This document shows, one piece after another, positions 24,599 through 32,709 of a stretch of DNA of 42,628 bases. The translations under genes were made by a program, and so were the position numbers. Source of the DNA: an uncultured Lachnospiraceae bacterium (GTDB lineage: Bacteria; Bacillota; Clostridia; Lachnospirales; Lachnospiraceae); NCBI GenBank assembly GCA_946623875.1, contig CAMORO010000013.1:1-42628 (forward strand), written 5' to 3'. Every line of letters begins with the position of its first letter. The first letter of the stretch is position 1. The notes below the pieces were generated by a model. The model made no database searches, was not told where the DNA came from, and was given only the letters and a program-made list of their open reading frames with translations.

Positions 24599-25666
24599 TC
24601 AGTACTTCATGGCCTCTTCCGTGCCGTTCATAACCGCAAGTCCGCCCTGAGCAAGTGCAAGCAGCTCATCCTCACCGGGATATACGGTAAACGGAGCTAT
24701 CCACTCACAACGCTTCTTAAGCTCGGCTACCACATATTTGTCATATGCGATTCCACCGGTAACCACTATCTGATCAACCTTGCCTTCGAGTACTGCCGCC
24801 ATCGCTCCGATGTTCTTGGATACCTGCATGATGAACGCATCTCTTACTTCCGCCGCATGGGTATCACCGTCCTGAACCATCTTCTCGACATCCCTTAAAT
24901 CGTTGGTTCCGCAGTATGCATTAAATCCGCCGTCTCCGACAAGCTTCTTATATACCTCTGCTTCCGTATATTTACCCGAGAAGCACATCTTAACAAGATC
25001 ACCTACGGGAACCGCACCCGCTCTCTCCGGTGAGAAAGCCCCGTCTCCGTCAAGAGCATTGAAAATATCTATAACCTTACCGTTCTTATGAGGACCTACC
25101 GATACACCGCCGCCCATATGAACAACGATAAGATTAAGATCCTTGTATGCCTTACCTGCTTCCCTTGCGTATCTCTTGGCAACTGCCTTCTGATTGAGCG
25201 CATGGAAGATCGACTTGCGCGGAAGCTCGGGAACACCCGAATATCTCGAGATCGGCATAAGCTCGTCAACTACAACGGGATCAACTATGTATGAAGGAAC
25301 TCCTGCCTCATCACCGATCTCACGTGCAAGTATACCGCCGAGATTGGAAGCATGCTGTCCCGAAACGCCAACCTTGAGATCCTCAATAAGAGCATCCGAT
25401 GTCTCATAGGTTCCTCCCGGGATCGGCTTAAGCATACCGCCGCGGCCTACCACGAAATCAAGTGACTTTATATCGAAATCCTTCTCCTTAAGGAAGTTCG
25501 TGATTATACTCTTACGAAAATCCTTCTGATCCACTATTGATGCAAACTGTGCTATCTCCTCCGTGGTGTGTCGCAGTGTTTCATCAAACAGTAATGTTTC
25601 ATCCTCGAACACACCAATCTTGGTTGATGTGGATCCGGGATTGATTATAAGACTCTTCTTTCCCAT
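24599..25666 (-). CDS. buk: butyrate kinase
   Basis: A 355-residue ASKHA-fold kinase that turns butyryl-phosphate and ADP into butyrate and ATP, the energy-yielding last step of butyrate fermentation. Motifs: [15 protein letters not shown] at the N-terminus, [16 protein letters not shown] near 73, [19 protein letters not shown] near 180, and the C-terminal [11 protein letters not shown]. Length fits buk; the [14 protein letters not shown] signature separates it from acetate kinase. It is 57 nt downstream of ptb, with AAAGGA before the ATG. Confidence 0.96.
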   Translation of the reverse strand: MGKKSLIINPGSTSTKIGVFEDETLLFDETLRHTTEEIAQFASIVDQKDFRKSIITNFLKEKDFDIKSLDFVVGRGGMLKPIPGGTYETSDALIEDLKVGVSGQHASNLGGILAREIGDEAGVPSYIVDPVVVDELMPISRYSGVPELPRKSIFHALNQKAVAKRYAREAGKAYKDLNLIVVHMGGGVSVGPHKNGKVIDIFNALDGDGAFSPERAGAVPVGDLVKMCFSGKYTEAEVYKKLVGDGGFNAYCGTNDLRDVEKMVQDGDTHAAEVRDAFIMQVSKNIGAMAAVLEGKVDQIVVTGGIAYDKYVVAELKKRCEWIAPFTVYPGEDELLALAQGGLAVMNGTEEAMKY

Positions 25667-25723
25667 TTATATATTCCTTTCTTTATATGATCACAAATAT
25701 GAGCCATCCCAAAATATCCCGGC

Positions 25724-26644
25724 TCATTTTTTAGCCTGAAAATCTGCAACTATTGCTGCCAAAGCTATGGAATTAACCTTTGTCTCAAAGGAATCCGAAC
25801 GTGAAGTAAGTACAACCGGAGCTTTCGTACCGGTAAGGATACATCCGTTCTGAACACCCGGAACCATATGTACAATTGCCTTATAAGTAAGATTTCCGGA
25901 ATGGATATCCGGGAACAGAAGCACATCAGCATCTCCCGCAACCTTACGGCCCGTAGCACCCTTTTCCTCTGCAGCTTCCTTATAAAGAGCTATATCAAAC
26001 GAAAGAGGTCCGTCCACAATACAATCCTTGATCTCACCTTCGGCATTCATCCTTGTAAGTTCTGCCGCATCAACTGTACACGGCATCTTCTCATTTACCG
26101 TCTCAAGTGCCGCAAGGGGAGCAACCTTAGGCATGGTCACACCACAGGCCTCAGCAACTTCAACCGTATAATCAATAATACACTTCTTGTCTTCAAGCGT
26201 GGGATACGGCATGAAAGCAACATCCGTAAGGAAAAGCAGCCTGTCGATACCGGGTATCTCAAATACCGCAACATGAGATAACGGCTTGCCCGTACGAAGC
26301 CCTACTTCCTTGTTAAGTACACTTCTTAAGAAGGTTGCCGTTGGAAGCAGTCCCTTCATATACATATCCGCATCACCGTCATGCACCAGCCTGACAGCCT
26401 TGAGAGAAGCCTCAGTAACATCCTTCTCATCGATTATCTCGTAATCATCCATGTTCATTCCGAGTGACTCACCGATCTTCCTGATCTCTTCTTCATCACC
26501 GACCAGGATCGCATCCGCGATATCACGCTCCTTGGCTGCCTTAACTGCCTCAAGCACCGCTTCATCCTGTGCAACGGCAACAGCCACCTTCTTCCTCTTA
26601 ATAGATGACAGGTCGGCTGTCAGCTCCTTAAAATTCTTAGCCAT
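25724..26644 (-). CDS. ptb: phosphate butyryltransferase
   Basis: A 306-residue enzyme of the phosphate acetyl/butyryltransferase family, converting butyryl-CoA and phosphate to butyryl-phosphate. Seen: a KVAVAVAQDEAVLEAVKAAKERDIADAILVGDEE opening, DMYMKGLLPTATFLRSVLNKEVGLR, VAFMPYPTLEDK and the C-terminal VLLFPDIHSGNLTYKAIVHMVPGVQNG. Its adjacency to butyrate kinase supports ptb over pta. AAGGA precedes the ATG. A 133-residue gene lies 41 nt upstream and is probably in the same transcript. Confidence 0.95.
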   Translation of the reverse strand: MAKNFKELTADLSSIKRKKVAVAVAQDEAVLEAVKAAKERDIADAILVGDEEEIRKIGESLGMNMDDYEIIDEKDVTEASLKAVRLVHDGDADMYMKGLLPTATFLRSVLNKEVGLRTGKPLSHVAVFEIPGIDRLLFLTDVAFMPYPTLEDKKCIIDYTVEVAEACGVTMPKVAPLAALETVNEKMPCTVDAAELTRMNAEGEIKDCIVDGPLSFDIALYKEAAEEKGATGRKVAGDADVLLFPDIHSGNLTYKAIVHMVPGVQNGCILTGTKAPVVLTSRSDSFETKVNSIALAAIVADFQAKK

Positions 26645-26685
26645 TTCTTTATCCTTCTTTCTTTTTACTATATATGTTCAAAGGG

Positions 26686-27087
26686 TCAGAATCCCTTCTC
26701 TTCGAACCACTTAAGTCCTTCGGCCTCTGTAATGAAGTATTTATTCTCGGTCTGCGGAGAATTGGACATCTTCTTATGCTTGGAAGACTGTACCGATACC
26801 TCATAGGAATTGCCCTCAATATAAGCGATGCATTTGCAGCCGGCATTAGCCAGTGTCTCATGCAGCTTAACATACTGTCCGCTTCCCTTGGGACTTACCT
26901 GCTGAAGTTCCTCGATAAATGCCATATATGCAAATCCCTTATCATCATTCCATCCGGAAGCCATATCCACGATATTCTCATACAGCCACTCGATCTCGTG
27001 AGCATGTGCCACACCGCGTCCTTTGGAATAAACTATCCTTCTGTTCTCGTCTGTCCACACTTTAAAGCTTTCTTTTTCTCTTTCCAT
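26686..27087 (-). CDS. hypothetical protein leading the ptb-buk operon (STAS/SpoIIAA-like?)
   Basis: A 133-residue soluble protein without signal peptide or membrane segment. Alternating strands and helices (FKVWTDENRRIVYSKGRGVAHAHEIEWLYENIVDMASGW ... YMAFIEELQQ ... YVKLHETLANAGCKCIAYIEGN) give an impression of a SpoIIAA/STAS-like alpha-beta fold, but no catalytic or phosphorylation residue can be identified with confidence. GGAGAAGG precedes the ATG. It lies between a good promoter and ptb, so it is the first gene of the butyrate operon. A structural search could settle the fold. Confidence 0.7.
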   Translation of the reverse strand: MEREKESFKVWTDENRRIVYSKGRGVAHAHEIEWLYENIVDMASGWNDDKGFAYMAFIEELQQVSPKGSGQYVKLHETLANAGCKCIAYIEGNSYEVSVQSSKHKKMSNSPQTENKYFITEAEGLKWFEEKGF

Positions 27088-27121
27088 ACACCTTCTCCAT
27101 TATCTGATATAGTTACTACAT

Positions 27122-27138
27122 ATGTTATTCAATAACAT
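27122..27138. promoter_or_regulatory. perfect palindrome at the start of the butyrate operon
   Basis: ATGTTATTCAATAACAT: perfect 8-bp arms around one central base. It lies directly downstream of the -10 box at 27147-27152, about +2 to +18 of the predicted transcript, a typical repressor site. It resembles but does not match the redox-regulator Rex consensus TTGTTAA-N4-TTAACAA (the centre is one base shorter). Confidence 0.5.
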
Positions 27139-27146
27139 CACTTTAT

Positions 27147-27175
27147 ATTCTATAAAAAAAATCAATGATTTTCAA
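27147..27175 (-). promoter_or_regulatory. promoter of the hypothetical-ptb-buk operon
   Basis: The minus strand has TTGAAA (27175-27170), a 17-nt T-rich spacer and TAGAAT (27152-27147). About 60 nt before the ATG at 27087. Good spacing and position. Confidence 0.6.
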
Positions 27176-27205
27176 GAAAAACCGTAACCGCGGCACAACT
27201 TTTCA

Positions 27206-28039
27206 CTACGCCCTGCGCACCAGCGAAGCCACTGCATACACAATAATGTTAACGGTGACTATGGTGGCACCCACGGGTGTTGATACCGCGATCGAAAACA
27301 TCATACCCGCAAAAGCACATACAACAGCAACAACGGCAGAGCATATGACCACACTCTTATAGTTGTTAAACAGCCTCATTGCAGTCAGTGCTGGAAAGAT
27401 CACAAGTGCGGAAATAAGAAGTGAACCCACAAGATTCATGCCCATGACTATGATCACGGCGATCAGGATCGCAATGATCAGATTGTATCTGTCGGCATTA
27501 AGGCCGGTTGCATTGGCGAAATCCTCATCAAAGGTAACCGCGAATATCCTGTTGTACAGAAAAATAAACGCTCCGGTGACTATCACGGCAAGAACCACCG
27601 AGAACCACACCTCACCGGCAGTCAGGGTAAGAAGCGATGTCGATCCGAACAGTGTCGAGCATACATCTCCCGAAACATTGGCCGACGTGGAAAAAACATT
27701 CATTATAAGGTAACCGAGCGCAAGCGCTCCGACTGAAAAAATAGCTATGGCAGCATCTCCGTTTACCTTGGCCTTCTTACCTGTCCGCAGCAGGAATACG
27801 GCAGCCAGGATCGTCAGCGGCAAAACAATAACATTGTTATTTATCATCTTAAAAACACTTGCGAAAGCCATGGCTCCGAAGGCAACATGTGACAGTCCGT
27901 CACCGATAAACGAGTACCTCTTAAGCACAAGGGTAACACCGAGAAGTGATGCGGATAAGGCGATAACGACAGAGACCACCATGGCATAACGGACAAAAGG
28001 ATATGAAAAATATATCGAAATCTTCTCAAAAATACTCAT
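27206..28039 (-). CDS. metal ABC transporter permease (ZnuB/MntB-like)
   Basis: A 277-residue inner-membrane protein with about eight helices. The segment LGVTLVLKRYSFIGDGLSHVAFGAMA near 33-57 and the late GSLLISALVIFPALTAMRLFNNYK are typical of ABC-3 family permeases for Zn2+ or Mn2+. The ATG overlaps the ATPase stop by 4 nt. No substrate-binding protein gene is adjacent on either side, so the metal and direction of transport rest on family resemblance; the binding protein may be elsewhere. Confidence 0.88.
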   Translation of the reverse strand: MSIFEKISIYFSYPFVRYAMVVSVVIALSASLLGVTLVLKRYSFIGDGLSHVAFGAMAFASVFKMINNNVIVLPLTILAAVFLLRTGKKAKVNGDAAIAIFSVGALALGYLIMNVFSTSANVSGDVCSTLFGSTSLLTLTAGEVWFSVVLAVIVTGAFIFLYNRIFAVTFDEDFANATGLNADRYNLIIAILIAVIIVMGMNLVGSLLISALVIFPALTAMRLFNNYKSVVICSAVVAVVCAFAGMMFSIAVSTPVGATIVTVNIIVYAVASLVRRA

Positions 28040-28767
28040 GCCTTGATGCCTCCCGGTATTACATGCCTTTTGTGATGCTGATGGAATGACTTCCAGCTCT
28101 CACTCAGGAGGTAGTCATCCTTATCCCCGAAAAATATCTGTTCACGTCCTATCTGCAATATCTTGTTGGCATGTGCCATCGCTTCATCAAGATCGTGACT
28201 TACCATAACTATGGTCATCCCGTTACGGTTAAGTTCACCAAGCATTGCATAGAATTCGCACGTAACCTTGTAATCCAGTCCGGTCACCGGTTCATCAAGC
28301 AGCAGAAGCTTACCCGCAGCACACAGAGCCCTTGCAAGCAGAACCCTCTGCTGCTGGCCGCCCGACAGTTCACGATAACAGCGTTTGCGCAGATCATAAA
28401 CATCCATCTGCTTCATGTTATCCTCGGCCATCTTCTTCTCCGCCCTGTTGTAGAACGGTCTCAATCCGCATTTACTCAGGCAGCCGCTTATGACTATTTC
28501 CTCGACCGATGCCGGGAAATCACGCTGGAAATCCTTGTTCTGCGGAAGATAACCGATCTCATTTCTCTCAATACCGTCACCGAAGGTTATCTCACCGCTC
28601 ATGGGTCTGTTAAGATTCATCAGCGCCTTCATGAGTGTGCTCTTTCCGGCTCCGTTCTCGCCGATTATACACAGATAATCACCCCCGCAAACATCGAAAT
28701 TGATGTTCCCGGTGACAGCCTCTCCGTCATATCCAAGTTCAAGATCCCTGCAGGTAATATAAGCCAT
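28036..28767 (-). CDS. metal ABC transporter ATP-binding protein (ZnuC-like)
   Basis: A 243-residue ABC ATPase. Walker A GENGAGKSTLMKAL, Q-loop YLPQNKDFQRDFP, signature LSGGQQQRVLLARAL, Walker B LLLLDEPVTGLD, H-loop VSHD. The 'GYLPQ...D.DFP.SVEEIV' stretch is typical of ZnuC/MntA-type subunits. The ATG at 28767 has AGGAG 5 nt upstream; the GTG at 28773 abuts that sequence. Coupled to the permease by ATGA. An intrinsic terminator lies just upstream, so transcription probably starts within a short gap or by read-through. Confidence 0.9.
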   Translation of the reverse strand: MAYITCRDLELGYDGEAVTGNINFDVCGGDYLCIIGENGAGKSTLMKALMNLNRPMSGEITFGDGIERNEIGYLPQNKDFQRDFPASVEEIVISGCLSKCGLRPFYNRAEKKMAEDNMKQMDVYDLRKRCYRELSGGQQQRVLLARALCAAGKLLLLDEPVTGLDYKVTCEFYAMLGELNRNGMTIVMVSHDLDEAMAHANKILQIGREQIFFGDKDDYLLSESWKSFHQHHKRHVIPGGIKA

Positions 28768-28782
28768 TTCCACTCCTATCTT

Positions 28783-28833
28783 AAAAAACCCTCATGAACA
28801 CATCTATCTAAAGATAGCACAATTCATGAGGGT
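28783..28833 (-). terminator. intrinsic terminator after the MccA/CysK-like gene
   Basis: ACCCTCATGAA (28788-28798) pairs with TTCATGAGGGT (28823-28833). The 24-nt loop contains a second small hairpin CTATCTTTAGATAG. On the minus strand the stem is followed by TTTTTT (28788-28783). It begins 11 nt beyond the upstream gene's stop. Confidence 0.85.
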
Positions 28834-28843
28834 AGGCAAACCC

Positions 28844-29752
28844 TTATTCGTACAGATTCTTGCTGAAATAACGGTCACCTCTGTCGGGAAGGATGATCAC
28901 CACGTTTCCCTTTACACCCGAGGCGATAAGCTTCTTTGCCGCACTGTAGGCTGCCCCTGATGAGGAGCCTGCGAAAATCCCTTCACGTTTTGCAAGCTCC
29001 CTTGCTCCCGAAAAAGCATCATTGTCATCTATCTTGATGACCCGGTCCACCAATGACATATCCATTGTATCGGCGATAAAATCATTGCCTATTCCTTCAA
29101 TATTATAGTCGGCATGTTCACCGCCGCCCATTGTCGAACCTACCGGATCTGCAAGCACACCCTTTACTTCGGGGTTCTGTTCCTTAAGATACTTAAGCAC
29201 TCCGGAATACGTTCCTCCGCTTCCCGCTCCTGCCACAACGTAATCGATCTTCCCCTCAAGATCACGCCATAGCTCCGGACCGGTCGTTTCAAAATGTGCC
29301 CTGGGATTGGCCAAATTCTTGAACTGCTTAAGTGTCACTGCTCCCGGGATGTTTTCCCTGAGTTCTTCCGCCTTCCTCTCGGCACCGAGCATTCCTTCCT
29401 CCCGGGGTGTATTTATCACTTCCGCTCCCAGTGCCCGCATAAGAGTCTGCTTTTCAACAGAGAACTTGGTCGGCACCGCGAAGATTACCCGGTATCCTCT
29501 TTTGATCGCTGCGAACGCGATACCCAGTCCCGTGTTGCCTGCCGTGCCTTCAACTATTGTTCCTCCGGGCTTTAACAGTCCCTTTTCCTCGGCATCCCTT
29601 ATCATATATTCACCGGTCCTGTCCTTGACACTTCCCGACGGATTGTACAGTTCAAGCTTCGCAAACAGATTAACATCCTTTGGAGTATCGCTGTTTACAA
29701 GCTTAACAACCGGTGTATTACCTACAAGTTCATGCATTGATCCATAGTACAT
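28844..29752 (-). CDS. PLP-dependent cysteine synthase / cystathionine beta-synthase-like enzyme
   Basis: A 302-residue fold-type II PLP enzyme. Lys of PSGSVKDRTGEYM near 41 should bind PLP; EGTAGNTGLGIAF near 68 is the substrate loop; AGAGSGGTYSGVLKYL near 173 binds the cofactor phosphate; GSSSGAAYSAA is near the C-terminus. The 'EGTAGNTG' form and PRE.GM..A motif look more like MccA (O-acetylserine-dependent cystathionine beta-synthase) than CysK, which usually has TSGNTG. GAGGT precedes the ATG. No partner mccB is adjacent, so the reaction is not settled. Confidence 0.85.
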   Translation of the reverse strand: MYYGSMHELVGNTPVVKLVNSDTPKDVNLFAKLELYNPSGSVKDRTGEYMIRDAEEKGLLKPGGTIVEGTAGNTGLGIAFAAIKRGYRVIFAVPTKFSVEKQTLMRALGAEVINTPREEGMLGAERKAEELRENIPGAVTLKQFKNLANPRAHFETTGPELWRDLEGKIDYVVAGAGSGGTYSGVLKYLKEQNPEVKGVLADPVGSTMGGGEHADYNIEGIGNDFIADTMDMSLVDRVIKIDDNDAFSGARELAKREGIFAGSSSGAAYSAAKKLIASGVKGNVVIILPDRGDRYFSKNLYE

Positions 29753-29808
29753 TTCTCTACCTCTCCTTCTGTCTCATTTCCGATAACCGATCCGGTTCAC
29801 ATATCATG

Positions 29809-29839
29809 ATGATACCGGCATACCTCTGACAACTGTCAA
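29809..29839 (-). promoter_or_regulatory. possible promoter of the cysteine synthase-like gene
   Basis: The minus strand has TTGACA (29839-29834) and TATCAT (29814-29809) with a 19-nt spacer, slightly long. It lies 57 nt before the ATG and downstream of the terminator at 29866-29908, so the gene probably starts its own transcript here. Confidence 0.35.
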
Positions 29840-29865
29840 TATCCGTTCAACTGCTCGCAGAACAT

Positions 29866-29908
29866 AAAAAAACCTGTCCATATCTGTTTCTTGCAGAAAG
29901 TGAACAGG
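29866..29908 (-). terminator. intrinsic terminator upstream of the cysteine synthase-like gene
   Basis: CCTGTCC (29873-29879) pairs with GAACAGG (29902-29908, one wobble), with an inner TTTCT/AGAAA pairing. On the minus strand a run of seven T follows (29872-29866). It probably ends the transcript of the small membrane-peptide gene at 30153-30299; attenuation of the downstream gene is the alternative. Confidence 0.75.
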
Positions 29909-30152
29909 CGAAATCAGTCCAATAAAACGTACAACATCAACCGCCCGTGTCAATATAACACAGACAGCATGCACTGTTATTATTCCTTTTGATCATAAAA
30001 CCTGAGATCATGATCAGCCTCCGAAGCTATTTCCTACCAAACTTGTAGGTAAATGATAAAACTTTTTACGCAGCCTGTCAACCCTGTTTTAATCCAATTG
30101 CGGCAACTATCCGGAACAGACTCCAAAAACTCAGTATTTTAGCTGTGGGAAC
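29909..30152. other. intergenic, no gene seen
   Basis: The 244 nt between the terminator and the small peptide gene hold no credible open frame. A short hairpin CCTAC...GTAGG is at about 30033-30049, and a palindromic GATCATGATC at 30006-30015. No T-box or SAM-box core motif was recognised. Confidence 0.4.
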
Positions 30153-30299
30153 TCACATCTTTAACACGACGATGATCAGAGATGCAAAAAATATCAGGGC
30201 TATTCCCCATATGAGCAGTATCATTTTCTTTTGAAACGGGGACAGATTCAGGGATTCATTATCTGTATTCCGGTTCACAGTATCTTTCTTTTTCATCAT
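30153..30299 (-). CDS. 48-aa single-pass membrane peptide
   Basis: A small gene shorter than usual gene-finder limits. ATG ATG AAA at 30299 is preceded by AAAGG at 5 nt spacing. The product starts MMKKKDTVNRNTDNES, has a polar, lysine-rich N-terminus, then one strong helix (KKMILLIWGIALIFFASLIIVVLKM) running to the stop. Nothing resembling it was recognised. It stands alone between the cysteine synthase-like gene and the divergent HD-GYP gene, and its transcript would stop at the terminator at 29866-29908. A small regulatory membrane peptide is possible. Confidence 0.6.
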   Translation of the reverse strand: MMKKKDTVNRNTDNESLNLSPFQKKMILLIWGIALIFFASLIIVVLKM

Positions 30300-30396
30300 A
30301 AATACCTTTGGCTCTTCCTTTGCAAAACACATTCAACCACGTATGTCATGCATAATATACCATTTATCCGGTGCGCGGTCAAAACCATATTTACTC

Positions 30397-30425
30397 TTCA
30401 CAAGGATTTGTGCAGGTGCTACAAT
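30397..30425 (+). promoter_or_regulatory. promoter of the HD-GYP gene
   Basis: TTCACA (30397-30402), 17-nt spacer, TACAAT (30420-30425), 48 nt before the ATG. Reasonable match; a TATAAG at 30430 is a second possible -10. No c-di-GMP riboswitch core was found in this leader. Confidence 0.45.
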
Positions 30426-30473
30426 ATTGTATAAGTATGATGGGGATAATTATTGAACTAAGGCGGTATTGCT

Positions 30474-32645
30474 ATGCTCAACAGACAGTCCTACGACATC
30501 ACAACAGACAATAAACGCAGATTTCCGATACACCAGTTAGCCTTTATCGCTGCTGCGGTTATCCTTAATTTCATATTGTCCAGACTTGCAGGTGCACTGA
30601 ATCTTCCTCTGTATCTTGACAATGTCGGCACACTTCTTGTTGCGATCCTGTGCGGTTACCTTCCCGGTATTCTTGTCGGTTACCTCAACAACATCATAAA
30701 TATGAACGGTAATCCCGGAAATGCATACTATGTTGTATTAAGTACTCTTATCGCGACCTTCGGATCATACTTCGGACACAGGGGCTGGTATAACAAATTC
30801 AGAAATGCTGTCGTAACCATACCTCTGTTTGCCCTGATAGGGGGAGGTCTCGGATCGGTCCTTACATTTCTTCTGTACGGCTTCGGCATGGGCGAGGGAA
30901 TATCGGCTCCCTTTGCAAGGGCTCTTCTTGACCGCGGCATCCTCAACGTGTTTTGGGCACAGATGGTATCGGACGTGGCAATAGACCTTGTTGACAAGGC
31001 GATCACCGTAATTCTTGTATTCCTTATACTCAGGCTTATTCCGGATAAGATCAAGCCGTCACTGTGGGTTACCGGCTGGCGCCAGGCACCGATGTCAAAC
31101 GAGGCCCTTCGCGACGCGAAGAAGAATGTTACCAGATCTCTTTCACTTCGCAGCAAGATAATAACCATAATCTCGGTGATCATGTTCTTCGTCGCCGTTG
31201 TGACCACAATGATAAGCTATTTCCTTTATCAGAACTTCGCGATGAAGCAGTATACCTACAACTGCACAAATGCCGCTATTCTGACTTCGGATTCGGTAGA
31301 CGGCGACAGGATCGATGAGTATCTGTCAGAGGGACGGTCGGCATCTGACTATGCCGGTATCGAAGACCGTCTCGAAAGAATACGCAATAGTAATCCTGAT
31401 ATCGAGTATATCTATGTCTATAAATTCATGGAGGACGGAGTCCATGTTGTATTTGATCTGGACACTCCGGAAGTGGAAGGACAGGAGCCCGGAACAGTGA
31501 TCGAACTTGAGGATTATCTGCTCCCTTACAGGAACGATCTGCTGACCGGCAATGCGATACCGCCGCTGCTTGACGATACTGTTTACGGACGGCTTCTGAC
31601 CGTATTTGAACCTGTATACAACAGTGCCGGTGAATGTGTATGCTATGCGGCTGCAGATATCAAGGTTGAAGATATCCGTATGGCGATCCTCAATTTTATG
31701 ACCAAGGTATTTTCGCTGTTTGTCGGCTTCTATATCCTTATCCTTTCACTGTGTATCTGGCTGGTGGATTATCATCTGATATATCCCATCGCAGCAATGA
31801 CACTGTCTGCAAGGAAATTCGCATATGACACTGAAGAAGCAAGAGATATAAGCGTAGACAGGCTTCAGCACCTTAACATTTCAACCGGTGATGAAATCGA
31901 GAATCTGTATGAATCACTGTCCAAAACAATTGCAGAGACGGTAAAGTATCTGGAGGAAGTGGAAGCCAAGGGTGAAGAGATCGCCCATATGCAGAACGGA
32001 CTTATATATGTCCTTGCCGATCTTGTCGAGAGCAGGGACAAGAACACAGGTGATCATGTCCGCAAGACAGCGGCTTACGTTGAACTTATTCTCAGAAAGC
32101 TCAGGGAAAAGGACCTGTATTCCGATATCCTGACAGATGAGTACATTGCCGATGTCATCAACTCGGCACCGCTTCATGATGTAGGAAAGATCATGGTAAG
32201 TGATGTGATCCTCAACAAACCGGGGCGTCTGAATGATGAGGAATTCGCGGTAATGAAGAGTCATACTACCGCCGGAAACCAGATAATTTCAAGCGCCATG
32301 TCGCTGGTCTCCGACAGCGGATATCTTAAGGAAGCCAAGAATCTGGCAACCTATCATCACGAAAGATGGGACGGCAAAGGATATCCAAGCGGCAAAGCAG
32401 GCGAAGACATTCCTCTGTCCGCAAGGGTGATGGCAGTAGCCGATGTATTTGACGCACTGATATCCAAGCGCAGTTACAAGGAGCCGTTTACCTTCGAAAA
32501 ATCAATGGATATCATCAGAGAAGGCGCAGGAACCCAGTTCGATCCGACAATAGCGGAAACATTTGTCGAAGCAGCCGATGAGGTGCGCGAAATAGCCAGG
32601 GCACATGAGACTTTTTCGGACCATGATATAAGAAGCTTCATATGA
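30474..32645 (+). CDS. membrane HD-GYP c-di-GMP phosphodiesterase with transporter-like N-terminus
   Basis: A 723-residue protein predicted to hydrolyse cyclic-di-GMP. Residues about 18-190 form 5-6 helices with 'LPLYLDNVGTLLVAILCGYLPGILVGYLNN', resembling the S-component fold of ECF transporters. A further helix (about 228-250) leads to an extracellular PAS/Cache-like region (about 255-400), another helix (about 412-432), a short linker/coiled coil and the HD-GYP domain (about 515-690). Catalytic residues are intact: HDVGK at 568-572 and HHERWDGKGYP at 628-638, then FDALISKRSY. AAGGCGG precedes the ATG. It is followed after 64 nt by the ABCG-like transporter genes on the same strand. Confidence 0.88.
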   Translation: MLNRQSYDITTDNKRRFPIHQLAFIAAAVILNFILSRLAGALNLPLYLDNVGTLLVAILCGYLPGILVGYLNNIINMNGNPGNAYYVVLSTLIATFGSYFGHRGWYNKFRNAVVTIPLFALIGGGLGSVLTFLLYGFGMGEGISAPFARALLDRGILNVFWAQMVSDVAIDLVDKAITVILVFLILRLIPDKIKPSLWVTGWRQAPMSNEALRDAKKNVTRSLSLRSKIITIISVIMFFVAVVTTMISYFLYQNFAMKQYTYNCTNAAILTSDSVDGDRIDEYLSEGRSASDYAGIEDRLERIRNSNPDIEYIYVYKFMEDGVHVVFDLDTPEVEGQEPGTVIELEDYLLPYRNDLLTGNAIPPLLDDTVYGRLLTVFEPVYNSAGECVCYAAADIKVEDIRMAILNFMTKVFSLFVGFYILILSLCIWLVDYHLIYPIAAMTLSARKFAYDTEEARDISVDRLQHLNISTGDEIENLYESLSKTIAETVKYLEEVEAKGEEIAHMQNGLIYVLADLVESRDKNTGDHVRKTAAYVELILRKLREKDLYSDILTDEYIADVINSAPLHDVGKIMVSDVILNKPGRLNDEEFAVMKSHTTAGNQIISSAMSLVSDSGYLKEAKNLATYHHERWDGKGYPSGKAGEDIPLSARVMAVADVFDALISKRSYKEPFTFEKSMDIIREGAGTQFDPTIAETFVEAADEVREIARAHETFSDHDIRSFI

Positions 32646-32709
32646 TGTCCGGACCATACAGCCACAAAAATGATAAAATAAACAGGAAACAAGCCGAGGG
32701 AGGAATATT

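Noticed and set aside
27122-27138. Calling the butyrate-operon palindrome a Rex site
   Set aside because: The half-site spacing is one base shorter than the Rex consensus, so only an unnamed operator is reported.
29753-30152. T-box, S-box or other riboswitch upstream of the cysteine synthase-like gene
   Set aside because: No T-box core (AGGGTGGNACCGCG) or other recognisable riboswitch core was found; the hairpin at 29866-29908 is explained as a simple terminator.
30300-30473. c-di-GMP riboswitch before the HD-GYP gene
   Set aside because: The conserved core segments of class I or II c-di-GMP riboswitches were not seen.
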